Positions 63,342-64,000 of a stretch of 64,000 nt of DNA are shown piece by piece. The DNA comes from Leptolyngbya sp. SIO1E4 (GTDB lineage: Bacteria; Cyanobacteriota; Cyanobacteriia; Phormidesmidales; Phormidesmidaceae). The position numbers were made by a program, and so were the translations under genes. Location: NCBI GenBank assembly GCA_010672825.2, contig JAAHFU020000003.1:682001-746000 (forward strand), written 5' to 3'. How positions within the stretch are numbered: the stretch's first letter is position 1; every line of letters starts with the position of its first letter. The notes beneath the pieces were generated by a model that was not told the origin of the DNA, did no database searches, and saw only the letters and a list, made by a program, of their open reading frames with translations.

Positions 63342-63392
63342 CGGATGTCCCAAAAGGACCGTGGGTTCGAATCCCACCCTCTCCGTTGATAT
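63342..63392 (+). repeat. Right attachment repeat (attR or tandem att)
   Basis: 51 bases identical to 38183-38233. The 5' half of the tRNA is absent here (GAAATGAAAA precedes it), so no functional tRNA is encoded. Two TGGGCAAA boxes (within 63474-63491) follow between this repeat and the integrase remnant and could be integrase arm sites. Confidence 0.9.
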
Positions 63393-63495
63393 ATCAAGGG
63401 TTTCGGGTGATTGTCACAAGCAATCGTCCCCAATCAGAGTGAGGTGTTTTAGGGTGGTTTTGGCTAAGATCCTGGGCAAATCTTGGGCAAAAATC

Positions 63496-63752
63496 ATGGA
63501 CTTTGAAGCGAGATTAGAAGCTGTAAACCAATCGCTAGATCTGCTGAACATCCGGAAGCGGGGGAAAGGAACCGGTCGCCTGTCTATTCGGGGTATATTT
63601 CCGCCTAAACCAGGGGATGGCGATTCCCCCAAGCATTACGAACATGCAACGGGTAAGCCTGCCACTCCAGTTGGACTGAAGATAGCCAAGGCGATCGCTC
63701 AAGAAATGGAAGCCTTGTTAGTCAAAGATAATTTCGAGTGGCGACCGTATCT
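63496..63752 (+). pseudogene. Tyrosine integrase, N-terminal fragment cut by an IS
   Basis: About 85 codons from the ATG at 63496: MDFEARLEAVNQSLDLLNIR, GRLSIRGIFPPKPGDGDSPK, TGKPATPVGLKIAKAIAQEM, NFEWRPYL. This is the N-terminal arm-binding/SAM-like portion of cyanobacterial phage-type integrases ('RLxLRGxxPPKPG ... TPAGLKxAExxA'). The catalytic R-H-R-Y part is missing; sequence changes at about 63753 into the end of an insertion sequence. Its place right after an att repeat is normal for such integrases. Confidence 0.7.
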
Positions 63753-64000
63753 AACAGGACTTACGCATTGACAAATTCAGCCGAATGAGGATTCAAGTCG
63801 TCTTCCCCATCAGCGGCACTTGGAGGATGAACTGGCGAGCAACGTCTTGATAGAGGTGACGTTGGAGCTCATACCAATTGCCCAACTGCTGGTGCCACAC
63901 TTGCAACGCCAACTCGACAAAGGCCCGCAGAGCACAAAAGAGATGGGTATGAATGGATTCCTTGAGGCGCACCCGAAAGCGACGCAGCGCACACAGCTGT
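63753..64000 (-). mobile_element. Insertion sequence end with partial DDE transposase (runs off window)
   Basis: The end begins CAGGACTTACGCATTGACAA, a terminus of a kind often seen in cyanobacterial IS elements. Inside it a minus-strand frame (63793-64000, continuing past the window) reads RRFRVRLKESIHTHLFCALR ... WYELQRHLYQDVARQFIL and stops at 63793-63795. This looks like the C-terminal part of an IS4/IS701-type transposase; the exact family is unsure. It truncates the integrase gene. Confidence 0.6.

Larger units (their letters stand above)
38183..63392. mobile_element. Integrated genomic island at tRNA-Ser (about 25.2 kb)
   Basis: The island is bounded by a perfect 51-bp direct repeat made of the 3' end of tRNA-Ser. 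Between the repeats lie relaxase and MobD-like remnants, an IS1-family element, several pseudogenes, a NACHT pair, an MNT-HEPN pair, two Uma2 genes and duplicated iron-uptake modules, all typical accessory cargo. No integrase is seen inside. An integrase fragment lies just outside the right repeat. The best reading is a mobilisable integrative element, now immobile. Whether all of the DNA arrived at once is not known. Confidence 0.8.

Overview
The window is chromosomal DNA from a cyanobacterium, probably a filamentous, Leptolyngbya-like lineage. The GCGATCGC (HIP1) octamer recurs throughout. The gene content is also cyanobacterial: the menA-menC-menE set for phylloquinone, a ZipN/Ftn2 (ARC6-type) division protein, the paired DUF4335/DUF3038 proteins, secD-secF, a PEP-CTERM protein and TonB receptors carrying AMIN domains. 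The species assignment is inference.

Region 1 (1-38.1 kb) is mostly core genome with small accessory patches. It opens with squalene-hopene cyclase (cut by the window edge) divergent from hpnB. Next comes a minus-strand accessory patch (2.6-9.2 kb) with two sulfotransferases, a 14-Asp-box propeller protein and a glycosyltransferase-like protein. The naphthoquinone block menA-menC-menE follows, with a convergent, overlapping DHNA-CoA thioesterase. Then come a Nudix hydrolase, DUF4335/DUF3038, zipN/ftn2, pdhA-pdhB, secD-secF, a Nif3-like protein, a PEP-CTERM protein divergent from an ECF sigma/anti-sigma pair, argF, an alpha/beta hydrolase, a 1025-residue membrane protein with seven helical repeats, arfB, a K+-channel-like protein with two TrkA-N domains, and tRNA-Ser(TGA). 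Two dispersed non-coding repeat families (A: four copies; B: two copies with heptamer tracts) sit between these genes.

Region 2 (38.2-63.4 kb) reads as an integrated island of about 25.2 kb. A perfect 51-bp copy of the 3' part of tRNA-Ser occurs at 38183-38233, within the intact tRNA, and again at 63342-63392. The island carries: a two-gene NACHT pair whose proteins share an N-terminal 'QLxQAGRD' motif; a wrecked mobilisation locus (relaxase and MobD-like ATPase, both N-terminally deleted at one joint, the relaxase also carrying an in-frame stop); two tandem iron/siderophore modules in the order AraC regulator, TonB receptor, FecB-like binding protein, ABC exporter, with the second exporter frameshifted; a scrap of a third exporter; an AAA+ ATPase pseudogene split by an IS1-family element with an 8-bp target duplication; two Uma2 proteins; and an MNT-HEPN toxin-antitoxin pair whose HEPN gene is frameshifted.

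Region 3 (63.4-64 kb), just outside the right repeat, holds the first ~85 codons of a tyrosine integrase, cut by another insertion sequence that runs off the window. This fits tandem elements at one tRNA site that have since decayed. The working cargo appears to be iron acquisition plus a candidate NLR-like defence pair; the mobility genes are broken.
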